Assembly: GCA_049520515.1 (NCBI GenBank)
Contig: JBEKPS010000008.1
Location: forward strand, 62,001 to 126,000
DNA: 64,000 bases
Direction of reading: 5' to 3'
Source of the DNA: JAFAMS01 sp049520515
Lineage (GTDB): Bacteria; Vulcanimicrobiota; Vulcanimicrobiia; Vulcanimicrobiales; Vulcanimicrobiaceae
The translations under genes and the position numbers were made by a program. This document shows positions 1-8,798 of this stretch, in pieces (within the stretch, counting starts at the first letter, position 1; every line of letters starts with the position of its first letter). The notes beneath the pieces are model-generated. The model was not told the origin of the DNA. It searched no databases and saw only the letters and a list, made by a program, of their open reading frames with translations.

Positions 1-1080
1 AACACGCATTTGCTGGCGCTGCGCGACAGCGTCAAAAAGACGGACTTGCTCAAAGCCAACCTGCAGCCGCTCAAGGATCAATTCGCTGCGGCGCAGGCCG
101 ACTCGGCACGCACGGTTACGCTGCTCGAAGCCCGGCGCAAAGGTGCCCAGGCGCAGTTAAAAGCGCTCAAAGATCGCATCGAAGCGATCGCTTACAGCTT
201 ACCGTACGGCATCTGGCAGGTGCAGCCCAAACCGCATTCACGGCTCGAAGTCGTCATGAAGAACCTTTACGCGATGGCGCGCTCGCTCGACACGACGCTC
301 GAGAAGGCGTCGACGACGGTTTCCAATATCGGAACGCTCGAAAAGAAACATGAATCCGGGATGGTCAAAGACAACGCGGACATTTTCAATGAAATGGGCG
401 CGCCGCTCAAGCTCGAGCAACCCCCGCCGCAATCGCTTGCGCTCTTTCCGAGCTATCCGAAACTCTTTGCCGACATGTCCGTGCAAGACGGAGAGACTAT
501 TCGTGCCGCCGACGCATCGCGCGGTTCACTCGCGCTGCTTGACGTTGGTCTGGGGAAAGTCGACCAGTTCTTCAAGTATCTCTCGCACTTACACGGTGAC
601 GGCATCGGCGACATCTCGGAGTTCGATTTTAAAACGCTCACGCCGACAATGAACGCCGCGGTAAGCTCCATGAACGATGCGGCCATTGCCGCCTCGCAAT
701 CCGAACAGCTTATCGACATGGCACGTGCGCAGCAGCTTCAGACGCGCATCACGCTCCTTGGCCTCGGCTTCCCGAGCGAACGTTACGAGACGTTGCGGCG
801 CGCGCTCGGGGTCCGCTTCCCGGATGCAGAATTGTCGTATGACGACATGGTGCAATACGACTTGACGCCTGGCGAGTCGGTCGCAGCGACGATTGTTGCC
901 GCCGGCACCGATTCGACGCCGCTAACGATCGTCAAGGAGGCCAGGGCCGAGAACCGTTCGATCATCGAGGTTGCCAACGCGCGCGGCATGCGCGCAAAAT
1001 CGCTCGAGATCTTCTTAGGCCTGACCTACATGGACTACAAGGACGATCCAGTCGTAGAAGCATCGACGCACGCGAATTAG
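1..1080 (+). CDS. Hypothetical protein, 5' part outside the window
   Basis: The reading frame is open to the left edge of the window, so the true start probably lies upstream; the first in-window start codon is the TTG at 10. The stop is TAG at 1078-1080. The N-terminal 60 residues are charged and helical, likely a coiled coil. A linker with several prolines follows, then more helical segments and an acidic C-terminal part rich in Y, D and E. No signal peptide or membrane span is visible in the part present. I do not recognise the family. It may be the C-terminal half of a larger protein. The next gene starts 37 bases downstream on the same strand. Confidence 0.6.
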   Translation, partial: NTHLLALRDSVKKTDLLKANLQPLKDQFAAAQADSARTVTLLEARRKGAQAQLKALKDRIEAIAYSLPYGIWQVQPKPHSRLEVVMKNLYAMARSLDTTLEKASTTVSNIGTLEKKHESGMVKDNADIFNEMGAPLKLEQPPPQSLALFPSYPKLFADMSVQDGETIRAADASRGSLALLDVGLGKVDQFFKYLSHLHGDGIGDISEFDFKTLTPTMNAAVSSMNDAAIAASQSEQLIDMARAQQLQTRITLLGLGFPSERYETLRRALGVRFPDAELSYDDMVQYDLTPGESVAATIVAAGTDSTPLTIVKEARAENRSIIEVANARGMRAKSLEIFLGLTYMDYKDDPVVEASTHAN

Positions 1081-1117
1081 CGAAACACAAGCGACAGCGA
1101 TTGGGTAGACTAGCCAC

Positions 1118-2110
1118 ATGAAATCCACCGTGCTCGGGGGAGCTGACTTCCTGCGCCGCATTCGCAGTGGTATCGACGTCATGTCGATTCGCGCCGAGTC
1201 GAAGCGTCCGTTCCGGATATTTTTGTGCGGCGATCTCGCGCTCGTCGGCGAATTGCGCGCCCTACTGCTCTCGGGAGGGGACGGGATGACCCCGTCCGAT
1301 GCGGCGGCGACGCTCGAGACGGTGTTCGCGGGTGGGCCTCCGGCGTCGGCGCAGGATGCTAAAGCCGTCGTCATTCTCGGACGCCCGGGCGATCACGAAG
1401 GCGTCGACCTTGCGCCGATGCTTGCGCTCAAGGTGCCGCTCTTTCGGTTGACCGTCCATCCGGAGCTCGAGCCGAGCCATCCCCTCGCCGCTCCTGATCG
1501 CGGCAAGATCGGCGACTATGCCGCGCGGGCGCTCTCCGCAGCAGAATTGCGCAGCGCGTTTTTCCCGCATCTGGTGCAAGCCTGTTCCGGCGTCGAAGTC
1601 GCAGTCGCGCGCCTTTTGCCGGTCCTGCGTGAATTTTGTGCGGCGAAACTGACGCGTGATTGCGCTCGCCGCACGCTCACGATTGCGGCCGCGAGTGCTG
1701 TCCTCGACCACGTTCCGCTGGCTGGACTCATCATCGGGCCGATCGCCTCGGCCGGCGACATGTTCGCAATCACCGGAATGCAAATGGCGCTCGTGCTGCA
1801 AGTCGGCGCGTGCTACGGACGCGATCCCGATTTGCAGCATTTGTGGGAGCTGCTCCCGGTTATCGGCGGCGGTTTCGGATGGCGCGCGCTCTCACGCGAG
1901 CTTTCCGGCTTTATCCCGGTTGCGGGAATCGCAATCAAAGGCGCGATCGCATACGCCGGCACCATTGTCGTCGGCGAAGGCGCGACGTTCTTCTACGAGC
2001 ACGGACGCCAGATGAGCGCGTCCGATGCTGCGCATCTCTACGAAGAAGCTAAAGAGTCAGCGATGACCTTCGCGCGCGAAATGGTCGCGCGTTTGCGCAA
2101 CCGCAAGTAA
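1118..2110 (+). CDS. DUF697/YcjF-like membrane protein without a GTPase domain
   Basis: A 330-residue protein. Residues about 30-110 look like a soluble alpha/beta region with no P-loop (no GxxxxGKS). Two hydrophobic glycine-rich segments follow at about 187-215 and 265-288; the second, containing FIPVAGIAIKGAIAYAGT, resembles the C-terminal membrane part of DUF697/YcjF-type proteins. In that family the domain is often fused or adjacent to an Era-like GTPase; none is visible here. An alternative start is the ATG at 1181 (MSIRAES). It is convergent with the next gene, with 8 bases between the stops. The role is unknown; family assignment is by eye. Confidence 0.6.
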   Translation: MKSTVLGGADFLRRIRSGIDVMSIRAESKRPFRIFLCGDLALVGELRALLLSGGDGMTPSDAAATLETVFAGGPPASAQDAKAVVILGRPGDHEGVDLAPMLALKVPLFRLTVHPELEPSHPLAAPDRGKIGDYAARALSAAELRSAFFPHLVQACSGVEVAVARLLPVLREFCAAKLTRDCARRTLTIAAASAVLDHVPLAGLIIGPIASAGDMFAITGMQMALVLQVGACYGRDPDLQHLWELLPVIGGGFGWRALSRELSGFIPVAGIAIKGAIAYAGTIVVGEGATFFYEHGRQMSASDAAHLYEEAKESAMTFAREMVARLRNRK

Positions 2111-2118
2111 CGCGCGCC

Positions 2119-3798
2119 TCAATACACGGGCGAGCTTGGAGAACCCGGCGATGCGCTGCCGTCGTCGGGAGCGACGATCAAGCGCACCGGATATGAGGAA
2201 CCGCCTTCCGGCATCGTGACGATCGTGACGCGGAATGTCGAGTGAGGTGGGACCCGGTACTCACGCAATTTCCATTTCGTGAACGGCGCGACGGCATGCG
2301 ATTGCACCAGCGTGCGGTCGATCAAATACGTCCCGGTCGCGCGTCCCCCGCGCGGGTTTTCGTAGAGCGCAATCGGCATCGCTCCGGCCGTTGGATTGAC
2401 GATCGTAAGATTGATCGATTGCATGACGCCATAGTCGCCCGCGAGGGCCTGACCTTCGCGCAAATTCGGAAGCGGAAGCTGACCTATCGGCATCTCGAGA
2501 TCGTTGCCGCTCCCGTCGACCGTGTACGTATAGTCGAAATAGAATTCGGGAACGCGATAAATGCCGCGCGCATGCTTGACTTCGCTTTCGAGCAGCGTCG
2601 CCGAATCGACGGGTCGCTCGAGCGGGTCGCTCGCGTTCTGCGCGAGGAGCGTCAAGGCGACCGGATCACCGTCCACCTCGCGCAATTGCACGAGATTGCT
2701 GACCGACGTTTGCGGCGGCAGCGATTGGTTGACCAGCGTGACGGTGGTGTTTGGCGGAACGATGACGACGTTGCCTTCATTCTGCGCTTCGCGCGCCAGA
2801 AAACGAACGGTCGAGGAGTGACCGACTTCCATTTCGTTCGGACCCGGCCCAGCTTCGCCGGTGATGAATTGCAGAGTCGCAGGTAGCGCCGAAGCATTCT
2901 GTGCGCGCAGCAAGATGCGACGCGCGGGTTGATCCGGCGGATTGTAATGATAGTAGAGAAAGCGTTGCGGCGCGCCTCGATCGAGCGTTGCGGTGAACAG
3001 CACACCGTTCTCGTGCAATTGTTCGGGATAGTCACTGACCATCAAACGCGACGGCCGAATGTGCGGCAGCGCGACGTTCTCAAGGTGAACGTGGGTTGTT
3101 CCGGCGACCGAAAAATAATCGCTGCCGTTCAGCTGCAGCGGAACATCGACGCTCGCCACGTCACTGACCGGCAAGTCGCGCGCGCCTTGCACCGAGTTCG
3201 GATCTATTGCAACGGTCGCACCCGGACGTAGGATGGCGGCGCTGCTCGCAGCCTGCGCGGCGATATTGCGGATAAAGCGCGTGCTCGCGGGGTTTCCGGT
3301 AATGCGAACGGTCACTTCGGAGGCGATTGAGCCGGCGATGTACGCAACGCGAATTGGAACGTCGCGCGTGATGCCCCGATCGTCGCTCAGCGTTACCGTC
3401 GTCAGCCCGGGTGCGACGCCCGCAATAGCGACGGTCCGCGTGGCTTGATCGATCGTGCTGATGATCGCGCGCGAAGGATCGGCGACCTTCGCTGCCAGCG
3501 TACCGAAAACGCCGTTTGCATGGACGACCGCCGTGTTGCCCGGCGAGACGTTGAGTCCGGGCGGATCGGCGAGGATCGGCGCCGGCGTTGGAGTCGGCGT
3601 CGGTGTCGCCGGAACGAACGGTCCGGGCGTAGCGGGGGCTGTTTCTTCGGGCGGCGGCGTCGGCATTGTCGACGGCGCCGGCGGATTTATCGGTCCGCTC
3701 GGAACGGGGACGGGAGGGTTCTGCTGCGCGCGGACGATGCCCGCGGCCCAAAAGCAAGTGATAACGCCGAACGCGATCGACGCGAACAGTACGCGCAA
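2119..3798 (-). CDS. Secreted protein with a pilus-N/CpaC-like domain
   Basis: 559 residues. The start is TTG at 3798, preceded by AGGAAGG at 3809-3803, which decides the start. The N-terminus is a signal peptide ending near IVRAQ (residue 25). A proline/threonine-rich linker follows (about 27-78, with TPTPTPTP). Residues about 80-155 resemble the N-terminal domain of CpaC/RcpA secretins (short beta repeats, then GVAPGLTTVTLSDDRG). The secretin channel domain itself is absent. The rest, about 400 residues, is beta-rich with many asparagines and prolines and is not recognised. It is probably periplasmic or on the cell surface. It sits downstream of recQ on the same strand, but no functional link is evident. 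Confidence 0.6.
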   Translation of the reverse strand: MRVLFASIAFGVITCFWAAGIVRAQQNPPVPVPSGPINPPAPSTMPTPPPEETAPATPGPFVPATPTPTPTPAPILADPPGLNVSPGNTAVVHANGVFGTLAAKVADPSRAIISTIDQATRTVAIAGVAPGLTTVTLSDDRGITRDVPIRVAYIAGSIASEVTVRITGNPASTRFIRNIAAQAASSAAILRPGATVAIDPNSVQGARDLPVSDVASVDVPLQLNGSDYFSVAGTTHVHLENVALPHIRPSRLMVSDYPEQLHENGVLFTATLDRGAPQRFLYYHYNPPDQPARRILLRAQNASALPATLQFITGEAGPGPNEMEVGHSSTVRFLAREAQNEGNVVIVPPNTTVTLVNQSLPPQTSVSNLVQLREVDGDPVALTLLAQNASDPLERPVDSATLLESEVKHARGIYRVPEFYFDYTYTVDGSGNDLEMPIGQLPLPNLREGQALAGDYGVMQSINLTIVNPTAGAMPIALYENPRGGRATGTYLIDRTLVQSHAVAPFTKWKLREYRVPPHSTFRVTIVTMPEGGSSYPVRLIVAPDDGSASPGSPSSPVY

Positions 3799-3814
3799 CG
3801 AACCTTCCTAAATG

Positions 3815-5485
3815 TCATGCAATCTTCTCGGCGGCCGGCATCGCAGCGCGCGTCACGGCGGATGCGAGCAGCGTCTTGTAGCCGACGCTCGGGAAGAGCA
3901 CCGTTACCAAGTCTTTCTCGGTGCGTTCTACCGTGCCTTGCCCGAACTTCGCGTGCAAAACCACATCGCCGATGCGGAAGCCGCTTGTTCCGTTCGGCGG
4001 CGCAACGTTAAAGCTCGCCGCTCCGGCCGGAGCCGCCGACCGCCGCTTCATATCGCGCAAGCAGTTATCGCACGCACCGCAATGCCCGCGTTCGTAGTCC
4101 TCGCCGAAGTAGTTTAGGATGAACTTACGGCGACACGACCCGGATTCTGCATACTGCAGCATCATCGCAAGCTTGCTCTGATCGTACGCTTTCTTCGTCT
4201 CGTAGTTCGCGAGATCGAGGGCCCGGCGGCCATCCCGTGCGGGCGGCAAGGTGTACTTGCCGCGTGTACTCGCCAAGATGTAGCCGCTCTTCTTAAGCAG
4301 CGCCAAGACGACTTTGAGCTTGGTGAGGGGCAGCTGCGAGATCTTGCGCAGATCGGTTAGCGATACGCCGCCCGGCTGATCACCGAAAAGCTCGAGCGTG
4401 CCGTACACTTTCTGAACCTCTTCGATGTCCGGATACTTGCCGGTCAAGAAATAGTTTTGCACCCGCGTATCGCTCATTCGGTACAACAGGATGCATCGGG
4501 AATGGTCGCCGTCGCGGCCCGCGCGCCCGGCTTCTTGCGTGTAGGCTTCGACCGAACCCGGCAGATCGTAGTGAACGACGAAACGGATGTTGGGCTTATC
4601 GATGCCGAGGCCGAATGCATTGGTAGCGACAACCGCGCGAATGTCTTCGGCTTGAAAGAGATTGTGCACGGAGACGCGATCTTGCTTTTGCAGCTTTGAA
4701 TGATATACGGCGCACGGCAGATCGACATGTTCGTGCAGATACGCCTGAACCTCGAGCGCGTTCTTGATCGTCGCCGTGTAGATGATACCGGTTCCGCTCA
4801 AACCGCTCTTGAAGAGATCGCGCAGAATGCGCAGCTTCGCGATTTCCGATTCGGCACGGAATACTTCGTAACACAAGCTCGGACGATCGAATCCTTTGAC
4901 GATGGCTTTCGTCCCGGGAATGCCAAGCTGCACGAGGATATCGTCGCGAACCGCGGGCGTCGCCGTCGCCGTCAGTGCGAGTACGGTCGGATTGCTCAGC
5001 TCCGCGATCACGTGTCCCAAGCCAAGATAGGCGGGACGAAAATCGTGGCCCCACTGACTGATGCAGTGGGCTTCATCGACGACGAAGAGCGGGACGATCA
5101 GCGACTTCAAAACGCCGACGAAGGTTTCGTCTTCGAGCTTTTCCGGCGTCACGAATACGATCTTGATCTCGCTGCGCGCAATGCGTGCAATCGCGGCCGC
5201 TTCCTGGTCTTCCGAGAGCGTCGAATTCAGCGCGACGACTTCTGTAACGCCGCGCTCGCGCAACATGTCGAGCTGATCCTTCATGAGAGCGATCAGCGGG
5301 CTGACGACGACCGTCGTTCCGTTCAGCAAAAGTGCCGGAAGCTGATAGCACAAGCTTTTTCCAGCGCCGGTTGCGAGAATTGCGAGCGTGTCCTGACCCG
5401 CCATGATGCGAGAAATGACGTCTTCTTGTCCTGGATGAAATGCCTTGAAGCCGAACTTCTCTTGCAAGGCCGCTAGAAGATTCAA
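3815..5485 (-). CDS. recQ: ATP-dependent DNA helicase RecQ
   Basis: A 3'-5' DNA helicase for recombination and repair, 556 residues from the TTG at 5485. That start has AGGAGC at 5496-5491; the open frame runs further upstream but looks non-coding. Visible motifs: Walker A TGAGKSLCYQLPAL, the DEAH box in VVDEAHCISQWGHDFRP, ALTATATP, and the QEAGRAGRDG motif. The RecQ zinc cysteines lie in CRRKFILNYFGE and HCGACDNC. The usual HRDC domain is absent. Instead the C-terminus (about residues 500-550) has FRIGDVVLHAKFGQGTV, which resembles the Tudor-like C-terminal domain of UvrD/PcrA helicases. It is divergent from dnaX. Confidence 0.93.
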   Translation of the reverse strand: MNLLAALQEKFGFKAFHPGQEDVISRIMAGQDTLAILATGAGKSLCYQLPALLLNGTTVVVSPLIALMKDQLDMLRERGVTEVVALNSTLSEDQEAAAIARIARSEIKIVFVTPEKLEDETFVGVLKSLIVPLFVVDEAHCISQWGHDFRPAYLGLGHVIAELSNPTVLALTATATPAVRDDILVQLGIPGTKAIVKGFDRPSLCYEVFRAESEIAKLRILRDLFKSGLSGTGIIYTATIKNALEVQAYLHEHVDLPCAVYHSKLQKQDRVSVHNLFQAEDIRAVVATNAFGLGIDKPNIRFVVHYDLPGSVEAYTQEAGRAGRDGDHSRCILLYRMSDTRVQNYFLTGKYPDIEEVQKVYGTLELFGDQPGGVSLTDLRKISQLPLTKLKVVLALLKKSGYILASTRGKYTLPPARDGRRALDLANYETKKAYDQSKLAMMLQYAESGSCRRKFILNYFGEDYERGHCGACDNCLRDMKRRSAAPAGAASFNVAPPNGTSGFRIGDVVLHAKFGQGTVERTEKDLVTVLFPSVGYKTLLASAVTRAAMPAAEKIA

Positions 5486-5555
5486 CGTCCGCTCCTGTGT
5501 ACGGTAGCAAAGAAACCCACTAGTAGAGTAAATTCCCAGGGTCGAGACAACAAAC

Positions 5556-5580
5556 CAAGCGCGGCTTGAACCGGCGCTTG
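5556..5580. repeat. Hairpin between divergent recQ and dnaX
   Basis: The inverted repeat CAAGCGC / GCGCTTG (7 bp) flanks an 11-base centre that can add two more pairs (GG/CC). It lies in the 180-base divergent spacer between recQ and dnaX. There is no T-run on either side, so it is not an obvious terminator. It could be an operator or leader structure. Nothing else convincing was seen in this spacer, and the conserved SRP RNA core that can lie near dnaX is absent. Confidence 0.35.
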
Positions 5581-5665
5581 CAATCTGGTACCCACGAAGC
5601 ATGAAGGCCAAACGGCCGGCGCCTGCGGCGAGGGGGCTCCAGACGCCATCACAAACTCCCGCGGC

Positions 5666-7237
5666 GTGTCCCTTTATCGCACGTGGCGGCCCCGTACGTT
5701 TGCGGAGCTGGTTGGTCAGGACGCCGTGGTGCGTACGCTCTCAACCGCGCTCGAGACGGGACGCCTCGCGCACGCCTACCTCTTCTCGGGTCCGCGGGGT
5801 TCCGGCAAAACGTCGGCTGCCAAGATATTGGCACGCTGTATCGATTGCGAACGCGGCCCGACCGCGACGCCGGACAATACCTGCGAGAATTGTCGCTCGA
5901 TTCTCGACGGCACCGCACTCGACGTGCTCGAGATCGACGCCGCGAGCAATCGCGGCATCGATGAAATTCGCGCGCTTCGCGATGCCGTCAAATTCGCGCC
6001 AACGACGATGCGCCGCAAAGTCTACATCATCGACGAAGCGCACATGATCACGCCCGCCGGCGCAAATGCGTTTTTGAAAACGCTTGAGGAACCGCCCGAA
6101 CACGCCGTCTTCATTTTGTGCACGACCGCACCTGAAGCACTGCCGGCGACCGTACTATCGCGGTGTCAACGCTACGCGTTTCGGCGCATCGCCGTCCCTG
6201 CAATGATCGAACGCATGCGCACGATCGCCGAAGCCGAGAGCATCGCGATCGATGACGCTGCGCTCGGCGCAATCGCGTATCGCGCTGAAGGCGGCCTGCG
6301 CGACGCGCTCACGATGCTCGAACAAGCGGCCGCATTCGGCGGCGGTAACGTCGACTTGGCGGCCTTCGAAGCTGCGTTCGGCTCGAGCGGTCAGCAAACC
6401 GCACAAGAACTGCTCGGGAACATGCTCGCGGGCGAGACGGTCGCTGCGCTGCGCACAATCGAGCGCGCGAGCGATGAGGGCCTCGACATGCAGACGTTGC
6501 TGCGTGGGCTGATCGCCGAGCTACGCCATCTGCTGGTCGGACGCATCGATCCGGAGCTGCTCGAAAGCGACCTTTCGGCCGAGGATGCCGCGCGCGCCGC
6601 CGAGCGCGCCGGCGCGACGCCTCAGGCGCGCATCGTTCGAGGTCTACGCCTGATGATGGACGCGCTCGCGGCTGCCCGGCTGTCCGGCAACGCACGCCTC
6701 GAGCTCGAGACCGCCACACTGCGCTACATGCTGCAAGGCGAGGACCCGACGCTCGACGCGCTCTCCTCCCGTGTCGCCGCGCTCGAAGGCGGAGCGCCAC
6801 CCGTGGTCCAGACGGCTGCGCCGGCACCGAAGCCGGTCCCGAAAACCGCGGCCCGCGCGGCTAAGCCCGCCGCCGCCCCCGAACCGCCGCCGGCCACGCC
6901 GGTCGAAACGAATCTGACGCTTCAGCGGCTCGAGCACCACTGGCCCGCGATCATCGATCGGGTGCGTGAAAAGAAGCCCTCGATCTCCGGACACCTTGCG
7001 CGCGCGCGGCTGGTCGATTTCGACGGCGCGACCCTGACGATCGCCGTCCCCGACGAGACGACGCTGAACATGCTGCGCGGCGAGCCGCTCGATATCGCCG
7101 GGCAAACGCTTGCCAACGTGACGAAGCGAAGCATTGCGATCAAGACGATCGTCGCCCCCAGCGCCGAAAAGCACGACGAAGGCGATGACGATGCAGCCGA
7201 TCTGCTCGGATATGCGGTCAGAAAGTTGAGCACATGA
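5666..7237 (+). CDS. dnaX: DNA polymerase III subunit gamma/tau
   Basis: The clamp-loader ATPase of the replicative polymerase, 523 residues. The GTG start at 5666 gives the family N-terminus MSLYRTWRPRTFAELVGQ. The AAA+ module shows Walker A GPRGSGKTSA (about residue 43), a zinc module (CIDC...CENC) and IIDEAHMIT. An ATP-sensor-like SRC follows (VLSRCQRY). After residue 380 come an alanine/proline-rich linker (PAPKPVPKTAARAAKP) and a C-terminal tau-like domain. Its stop overlaps the ybaB start by 4 bases (ATGA), giving the common dnaX-ybaB-recR operon. No A-rich slippery frameshift site was seen. Confidence 0.96.
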   Translation: MSLYRTWRPRTFAELVGQDAVVRTLSTALETGRLAHAYLFSGPRGSGKTSAAKILARCIDCERGPTATPDNTCENCRSILDGTALDVLEIDAASNRGIDEIRALRDAVKFAPTTMRRKVYIIDEAHMITPAGANAFLKTLEEPPEHAVFILCTTAPEALPATVLSRCQRYAFRRIAVPAMIERMRTIAEAESIAIDDAALGAIAYRAEGGLRDALTMLEQAAAFGGGNVDLAAFEAAFGSSGQQTAQELLGNMLAGETVAALRTIERASDEGLDMQTLLRGLIAELRHLLVGRIDPELLESDLSAEDAARAAERAGATPQARIVRGLRLMMDALAAARLSGNARLELETATLRYMLQGEDPTLDALSSRVAALEGGAPPVVQTAAPAPKPVPKTAARAAKPAAAPEPPPATPVETNLTLQRLEHHWPAIIDRVREKKPSISGHLARARLVDFDGATLTIAVPDETTLNMLRGEPLDIAGQTLANVTKRSIAIKTIVAPSAEKHDEGDDDAADLLGYAVRKLST

Positions 7238-7542
7238 ATCAAGCCCAGATGATGCAGCAAATTCGCAAGATGCAAGAGCAGATGGCGAAGGCACAAGAAG
7301 AGCTCGCGAATACGACCGTGGTGGGAACGGCCGGCGGTGACGCCGTTACAGTGGAAATGACCGGCGAGTTCAAAGCCAAAGCCGTCCACATCAAGAAAGA
7401 AGCGATCGATCCCGAAGATTCGGAGACGCTCGAAGATTTGGTCGTCGTCGCCGTCAACGACGCGGTGGCGAAAGTGCAAGATCTCTCCGGCAAGAAGATG
7501 GGCGCTCTAACCGGCGGCTTGCGCATTCCGGGATTGATGTAG
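7234..7542 (+). CDS. ybaB: YbaB/EbfC family nucleoid-associated protein
   Basis: A small 102-residue DNA-binding protein. The helical N-terminus (MNQAQMMQQIRKMQEQMAKA) and the core containing GGDAVTVEMTGEF and ALTGGLRIPGLM match the YbaB/EbfC family, which binds DNA as a dimer and is usually encoded between dnaX and recR, as here. Its start overlaps the dnaX stop, so translation is probably coupled. The next gene, recR, follows its TAG stop at once, without a canonical start codon. Confidence 0.95.
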   Translation: MNQAQMMQQIRKMQEQMAKAQEELANTTVVGTAGGDAVTVEMTGEFKAKAVHIKKEAIDPEDSETLEDLVVVAVNDAVAKVQDLSGKKMGALTGGLRIPGLM

Positions 7543-7555
7543 CATCAAGAACGGT

Positions 7556-8149
7556 ATTGCCGGACCTGTCCAAGCGCTGATCAACGAATTCAGCAAATTG
7601 CCGACGGTCGGACAGAAGACCGCGGCGCGACTCGTCTTCCATCTGCTCAATCGCCCACGCGCCGACGCGCAAAGTCTGGCGGACGCGATCGTCGCGCTCA
7701 AAGACCGCGTACGTCTGTGCACCAACTGCTTTGCAATCACGGAAGACGATCCGTGTTCGATTTGCGCCGATCCCGAACGTGACGCGGCGTTGCTGTGCGT
7801 CGTTGCCGAAGCGAAGGACGTGTACGCGCTCGAACGCACCGGCGTTTACAAGGGCCGTTACCACGTGCTGGGTGGTCTGATCTCGCCCATGGACGGCATC
7901 GGGCCGTCCCAGCTGCGCGTCAAGCAGCTGGTCGAGCGCGTTGGTAGAGAATCACCGAAGGAAGTCGTGATCGCGACCAATCCGAACGCCGAAGGCGAAG
8001 CAACCGCGATCTATCTCTCGCGACTGCTCTCACCGCTCGGTCCCGACGTGACGCGCCTTGCGTACGGACTGCCGATCGGCGGCGACCTCGATTATGCCGA
8101 CGAGATTACGCTTGCGCGTGCGGTTGAGGGGCGCCGGACGCTCGGCTAG
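7556..8149 (+). CDS. recR: Recombination protein RecR, non-canonical start likely
   Basis: Part of the RecFOR pathway; a ring-forming DNA-binding protein. The zinc finger CTNC...CSIC, the Toprim region (LLCVVAEAKDVYALERTGVYKG) and the GLPIGGDLDYAD tail are clear. The conserved N-terminal helix-hairpin-helix (ALINEFSKLPTVGQKTAARL) begins well upstream of the first canonical start, TTG at 7598. Between the ybaB stop (7540-7542) and that TTG there is no ATG, GTG or TTG in frame. Candidates are ATC 7544, ATT 7556 and CTG 7577. ATT 7556 gives 197 residues, the normal family length, and is used here. Starting at the TTG would remove part of the DNA-binding module. Confidence 0.88.
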   Translation: MAGPVQALINEFSKLPTVGQKTAARLVFHLLNRPRADAQSLADAIVALKDRVRLCTNCFAITEDDPCSICADPERDAALLCVVAEAKDVYALERTGVYKGRYHVLGGLISPMDGIGPSQLRVKQLVERVGRESPKEVVIATNPNAEGEATAIYLSRLLSPLGPDVTRLAYGLPIGGDLDYADEITLARAVEGRRTLG

Positions 8150-8156
8150 CGCGCCT

Positions 8157-8798
8157 TTAGTCGATGACGCGAACCTCGTCGCCGCTGCGCACCTCGCCGG
8201 TCCGCTCCACCTCGCAGTAGATCCCCATGTTATTGGCGCGCTCGCGCGCAACAAACCCGAGGACTTGTGGATCACTTTCTCCCGTTTGCTGATCGTAGGT
8301 CGTGGTCACGCAGCGTCCGATCGGCTTGAGGACGTGCAAAATGACGCTGCCCAGCGCAATGCGTTTGCCGACGAGCTCGGCTTCTTTCACGTCGGCTTGA
8401 CTGCGAACGTAGAAGTTCGGACGCCAGCGTAACGGGTCAAGGTTCTTGCCCAGCGCCTCTTCGACTTCAGTGATCCAGCGATCCAATATCAGTGAGACCG
8501 GGCACGCATCGAAGTAACGCTCGCCCGCACGCACCTCGACGTCCACGCCGCGTGATTCAGCCGCGCCGCGCGCTTCGTCAGGCTCAACGATCATGTGCAA
8601 GAGATTGTTCTCTTTGCCCCGGTATGTCTTACCGCTGCGAGCGTGCTCCGAGTTGACGTACATCGCGGCGCGGCGATCGCCCGCGAGCCCGTCCGTTTGC
8701 ACGCCAATGACGTCGTGCTCGACGTAATGCAGGCTCTTGACCGGATAGGTCCAGATTTTCTCGACCGTGCCAAGCGTTGTAATTACGTTTCTTTCCAT
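8157..8798 (-). CDS. MOSC domain-containing protein
   Basis: 213 residues. MOSC domains bind the molybdenum cofactor and include the C-termini of mARC and MoCo sulfurases. The N-terminal part has VEKIWTYPVKSLHYVE and GLAGDRRAAMYV. The key cysteine is in IGRCVTTTYDQQTGESDP, matching the mARC-like RCxxTTxDxxTG motif. It ends in GDEVRVID. Its ATG at 8798 overlaps the end of the upstream CMD/AhpD-like gene by 16 bases, so it is likely translationally coupled to read-through of that gene's UGA codon. It is convergent with recR. The substrate is unknown. Confidence 0.88.
   Translation of the reverse strand: MERNVITTLGTVEKIWTYPVKSLHYVEHDVIGVQTDGLAGDRRAAMYVNSEHARSGKTYRGKENNLLHMIVEPDEARGAAESRGVDVEVRAGERYFDACPVSLILDRWITEVEEALGKNLDPLRWRPNFYVRSQADVKEAELVGKRIALGSVILHVLKPIGRCVTTTYDQQTGESDPQVLGFVARERANNMGIYCEVERTGEVRSGDEVRVID

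Noticed and set aside
5486..5665. SRP RNA (ffs) upstream of dnaX
   Set aside because: The conserved core with its GGAA-type tetraloop was not found; only a short hairpin is present.
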